From Bacillota bacterium (GTDB taxonomy: Bacteria > Bacillota > UBA4882 > UBA8346), in contig JAEVYU010000034.1 of the NCBI GenBank assembly GCA_023392595.1, positions 1 to 64,000 of the forward strand: a stretch of DNA of 64,000 bases. Reading direction: 5' to 3'. A program made the position numbers and the translations under genes. This document shows, one piece after another, positions 61,316 through 64,000 of this stretch. The first letter of the stretch is position 1, and every line of letters begins with the position of its first letter. Below the pieces are notes generated by a model. It did not search any database. It was not told the origin of the DNA and worked only from the letters and a program-made list of their open reading frames with translations.

Positions 61316-61522
61316 ATGAATCCGTCAAGTAACCTGCAGATTTCTTCAATGAAGAACTTGTTGGATTCTGTAAAAGATCCGACCCAGCCAATTTTTCTGC
61401 ACTACTGCAGAGAAATTGTCACTGACTTGCCGGATCGAGGTTTAAATATCCAAATACCATCCTTAACGTTTACAGCCGTTGCATTGAATGTTATAATTAT
61501 TTTATTTGATATAGCTTTCTAA
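61316..61522 (+). CDS. Possible short protein of unknown function
   Basis: A 68-residue frame with AAAGGT before the ATG. The C-terminal third (TAVALNVIIILFDIAF) is hydrophobic. It resembles nothing I know and lies in a stretch with other broken sequences, so it may be a remnant. Confidence 0.25.
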   Translation: MNPSSNLQISSMKNLLDSVKDPTQPIFLHYCREIVTDLPDRGLNIQIPSLTFTAVALNVIIILFDIAF

Positions 61523-61527
61523 TATAT

Positions 61528-61659
61528 ATGCCATTGAAATCATACTTTCAGGAGGAATCACAATACGAATTGACCAGAAATATACTGGCCCCCCGGATTG
61601 TCAGACTTGTTGTCCATGCTCCTAACATTGCAGCGAAGGCTCAACCAGGACCTTTGTAG
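61528..61659 (+). pseudogene. Remnant of an NfnA/SudB-like flavoprotein N-terminus
   Basis: A 43-codon frame whose second half reads LTRNILAPRIVRLVVHAP then NIAAKAQPGPL. This closely follows the start of ferredoxin-NADP+ reductase alpha subunits (NfnA/SudB, PyrK-like): L-P-h-hhhhh-AP-IA-KA-PGQF. It stops at TAG where the FAD-binding strand should begin, and further in-frame stops follow. No other part of the gene is nearby. The rest of 61660-61788 holds only short frames. Confidence 0.45.
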
Positions 61660-61788
61660 TTGTCCATATTGTGAAGGGAACGAAAAATGCCAATGTCACG
61701 CCAAATGAAAGAATATGTACGAAAAAATTCGGCAACTAAATGATTAATTTTGCTGATTATAAGTAATTGTAAACAATAAGGAGTATTT

Positions 61789-62589
61789 ATGAGCCGCGCC
61801 CGAAAAAACGATGGCGGAGAAACCATACAGTCAGTTACCAGAGCTTTATTCTTATTGGAATTATTAGCGGAAGAAGCTGCCCCCCTTTCGTTATCTGAAT
61901 TATCACAAAAAGCCAATCTTAAAATGACAACCGCCCATCGCTTATTAACCACCTTAATGTCCAGAGGCTTTGTGGGGCAGGATAATATTTCATTAAGATA
62001 TCAGCTTGGAGTTAAGGCATTTCAAATTGGAAATGCCGCTTTATTCGCTAATGACTTGCGTTCGATTGCCCGTCCTTTCTTGAAAGAGCTTTTGGAGTCG
62101 GTGAATGAGACAATTAATTTAGCAATTTTAGAGGATACGGAAGTTATATACATTGATCAAATCGAATCCACTAACATAGTAATCGTTAAAATGTTTGCCC
62201 GAATCGGCAGTAGAGGACCTGCTTATTGTACCGGTACGGGCAAGGTTTTGCTGGCGGATTTAAGTGACGATGTGATCCGAGAACGCTTTTCCAAGGTTAA
62301 CTTTGTTCCGTTCACTGAGAATACGGTAACGGATATCGATCATCTACTCAAGGCATTGAACCAAATCAGACTTGATGGTTATGCATTAGACTTTTCCGAA
62401 CGCGATCCGGGAGTCACTTGTGTGGCGGTCCCTATCAAACAATTCGATGGCCGTGTACAAGCGGCAATCAGTGTATCAGCCCCCGCACAGCGGATATCTA
62501 CCAAGCGGATCCAACAAGAAATATTACCGGTATTGAAAAGTGCTGCCGATAACATTTCTCAAAAATTAGGCTTTTTGAGCCATCGTTAG
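61789..62589 (+). CDS. IclR-family transcriptional regulator
   Basis: A 266-residue IclR protein. The N-terminal winged helix (~12-75) has SLSELSQKANLKMTTAHRLLTTL, and the ligand domain has RIGSRGPAYCTGTGKVLLA and ALDFSERDPGVTCVAVPI. These regulators respond to small organic acids. AAGGAG is close to the ATG. It is convergent with gdhA, so no direct target is adjacent; the remnant flavoprotein upstream may once have been one. Confidence 0.93.
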   Translation: MSRARKNDGGETIQSVTRALFLLELLAEEAAPLSLSELSQKANLKMTTAHRLLTTLMSRGFVGQDNISLRYQLGVKAFQIGNAALFANDLRSIARPFLKELLESVNETINLAILEDTEVIYIDQIESTNIVIVKMFARIGSRGPAYCTGTGKVLLADLSDDVIRERFSKVNFVPFTENTVTDIDHLLKALNQIRLDGYALDFSERDPGVTCVAVPIKQFDGRVQAAISVSAPAQRISTKRIQQEILPVLKSAADNISQKLGFLSHR

Positions 62590-62600
62590 TTGAAAATATA

Positions 62601-62629
62601 AAAAAAACCAACCTGTGGTTGGTTTTTTT
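62601..62629. terminator. Bidirectional terminator between iclR-like gene and gdhA
   Basis: A 13-bp stem (62601-62613 with 62617-62629), three-base loop, with A-run and T-run on the two sides. It ends both convergent genes. Confidence 0.9.
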
Positions 62630-62644
62630 TATATTTTCTTATGA

Positions 62645-63979
62645 TCAAATTATACCTTGAGCCATCATTGCTTGAGCTACTTTACGAAACCCTGCGATAT
62701 TGGCCCCCACCACAAAATTATCCTCATACCCATACTCTTTAGCAGCCTGACTAGCATTTTTATAAATGTTAACCATGATATTTTTCAGTTTCGAGTCTAC
62801 TTCTTCAAAGGTCCAGGAATATCTCATACTATTTTGAGTCATTTCCAATGCTGAAGTGGCTACTCCGCCTGCATTGGCAGCCTTAGCCGGCGCAAACAGC
62901 ACTTTGTTCTGGAGAAATACTTTAATTGCTTCCGGAGCCGAAGGCATATTAGCTCCTTCACCAACTGCCCAACAACCATTCTTCACCAGGATTTTTGCTG
63001 AAGCTTCATCAATCTCATTTTGAGTAGCACAAGGTAGAGCGATATCACATTGAATTCCCCAAATTCCAGAACAACCTTCTTTATAGGTGGCATCGGAATG
63101 AAACTTAACATACTCACTGATTCGCTTCCGCTCTACTTCCTTAATTCGCTTCATTGTATCAAGATTAATCCCTTTGGGGTCGTAAACATAACCATTAGAA
63201 TCGCTCATCGCAACTACTTTACCGCCCAGCTGATGTACTTTTTGAGTTGCATAGATGCCCACATTCCCAGAACCTGATACAATGACAGTCGCACCTTGAA
63301 ATGACTTGCCTTTATCCTTAATCATTTCATCTACAAAATAGCACAAACCATAACCGGTAGCCTCTGTTCTAACCAAGCTGCCACCCCATGTCAATCCCTT
63401 ACCAGTCAACACTCCCTCGTAAAGTCCGGTGATTTTCTTATATTGGCCATACATATAACCGATTTCACGGCCGCCAACACCGATATCTCCAGCCGGGACA
63501 TCAACATCCGCCCCTATGTGCCGATATAACTCGGTCATAAAACTCTGGCAAAAACGCATGATTTCCGCATCGGATTTTCCTTTGGGATCAAAGTCACTGC
63601 CGCCTTTAGCCCCACCAATCGGTAAGCCGGTTAATGAATTTTTAAAAATCTGCTCAAACCCTAAAAATTTAATGATTCCAATATAAACTGAAGGATGAAA
63701 ACGCAAACCGCCTTTGTAAGGACCAATGGCACTGTTAAACTGGACCCGGAAACCACGGTTCACTTGCACTTTACCGCTATCATCCACCCAGGGAACCCGA
63801 AAAATAATTTGACGCTCCGGTTCCACTATCCTTTCCAAAATCCCTGCCTTTGCATATTCTGGATGCTTTGCAATGACTGGCTCCAGAGATTCCAGAACTT
63901 CCTCCACCGCCTGGTGAAACTCCGACTCATTGGGATTTCTACGCACAACTTGCTCCAATAATTGGGACGAAAATGACAA
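62645..63979 (-). CDS. gdhA: Glutamate dehydrogenase (GdhA, hexameric)
   Basis: A 444-residue glutamate dehydrogenase of the 50-kDa hexameric group (E. coli GdhA length): FRVQFNSAIGPYKGGLRFHP with the substrate Lys, LPIGGAKGGSDFDP with the catalytic Lys, and the Rossmann segment VIVSGSGNVGIYA. It interconverts 2-oxoglutarate plus ammonia and glutamate, probably with NADP. TTG at 63979 has AGAGGTGGGG seven bases upstream; the ATG at 63997 is possible but its own ribosome site lies beyond the window. Complete at the 3' end. Confidence 0.95.
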   Translation of the reverse strand: MSFSSQLLEQVVRRNPNESEFHQAVEEVLESLEPVIAKHPEYAKAGILERIVEPERQIIFRVPWVDDSGKVQVNRGFRVQFNSAIGPYKGGLRFHPSVYIGIIKFLGFEQIFKNSLTGLPIGGAKGGSDFDPKGKSDAEIMRFCQSFMTELYRHIGADVDVPAGDIGVGGREIGYMYGQYKKITGLYEGVLTGKGLTWGGSLVRTEATGYGLCYFVDEMIKDKGKSFQGATVIVSGSGNVGIYATQKVHQLGGKVVAMSDSNGYVYDPKGINLDTMKRIKEVERKRISEYVKFHSDATYKEGCSGIWGIQCDIALPCATQNEIDEASAKILVKNGCWAVGEGANMPSAPEAIKVFLQNKVLFAPAKAANAGGVATSALEMTQNSMRYSWTFEEVDSKLKNIMVNIYKNASQAAKEYGYEDNFVVGANIAGFRKVAQAMMAQGII

Positions 63980-64000
63980 TACAACCCCACCTCTCATAGA

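Overview
The window looks like the chromosome of a low-to-mid GC Bacillota (Firmicutes) bacterium that forms spores and probably has an outer membrane. The Firmicute side rests on a T-box leader before aroF, murT-gatD, a YlmC/YmxH-type PRC-barrel protein, a multi-LysM coat-like protein, DUF1540, long-form HPF, and the maf-radC-mreBCD-mrdA-minCDE-rodA block. The diderm hint rests on a secreted protein with a BamE-like C-terminus, a small exported beta-rich protein ending in Tyr-Tyr-Phe, and an LpxL-like acyltransferase. I cannot name a species. Many genes appear to start at GTG or TTG behind strong Shine-Dalgarno sequences.

Layout. 0.2-0.8 kb: secreted BamE-like protein. 0.9-13.8 kb: the most unusual locus, a fatty-acid/polyketide-type biosynthetic cluster. 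On the plus strand it has a GT1-type glycosyltransferase and an alpha/beta-hydrolase fused to a radical SAM/SPASM enzyme. On the minus strand it has a tightly overlapping operon of a double-hotdog dehydratase, thioesterase, ketosynthase plus KS-like partner, B12-type radical SAM enzyme, lysophospholipid-type acyltransferase, a truncated small protein, ACP, and a second ketosynthase plus KS-like partner. A ketoreductase and an ABM-like protein follow on the plus strand. The parts list resembles aryl-polyene-type clusters but lacks their aryl starter ligase and MMPL/LolA exporters. 13.8-26.2 kb: SGNH esterase, barrel protein, GGDEF protein, MurT/GatD, LysM protein, PilZ protein, KduD-like dehydrogenase, cupin, a divergent tubulin/FtsZ homologue and GTP-type PEP carboxykinase. 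26.5-28.6 kb: membrane glycosyltransferase and Nudix hydrolase.

28.6-38.3 kb holds the cell-shape and division-site block. 38.3-42.8 kb holds YjbQ, a zinc-ribbon protein, T-box-controlled DAHP synthase, a PHP phosphoesterase, YlmC, a GDT1-type transporter and tRNA-His. 42.8-51.9 kb is a one-direction catabolic locus (transporter, HyuA without HyuB, metallopeptidase-like protein, FAD oxidoreductase, ROK repressor, PfkB kinase, SIS isomerase/deglycase) with a clear promoter overlapped by a perfect palindrome. 52-56.7 kb: GH13 amylase, a membrane protein and a MarR-flavoprotein operon. 56.7-57.8 kb is a gene-poor stretch with inverted repeats. 57.8-64 kb: a thioredoxin-reductase-like protein lacking the usual NADPH motifs, PlsC, HPF, DUF1540, a degenerate nuclease-like protein, gene remnants, an IclR regulator and glutamate dehydrogenase (its upstream region runs off the window).

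No insertion sequence, prophage, CRISPR array or rRNA was seen.
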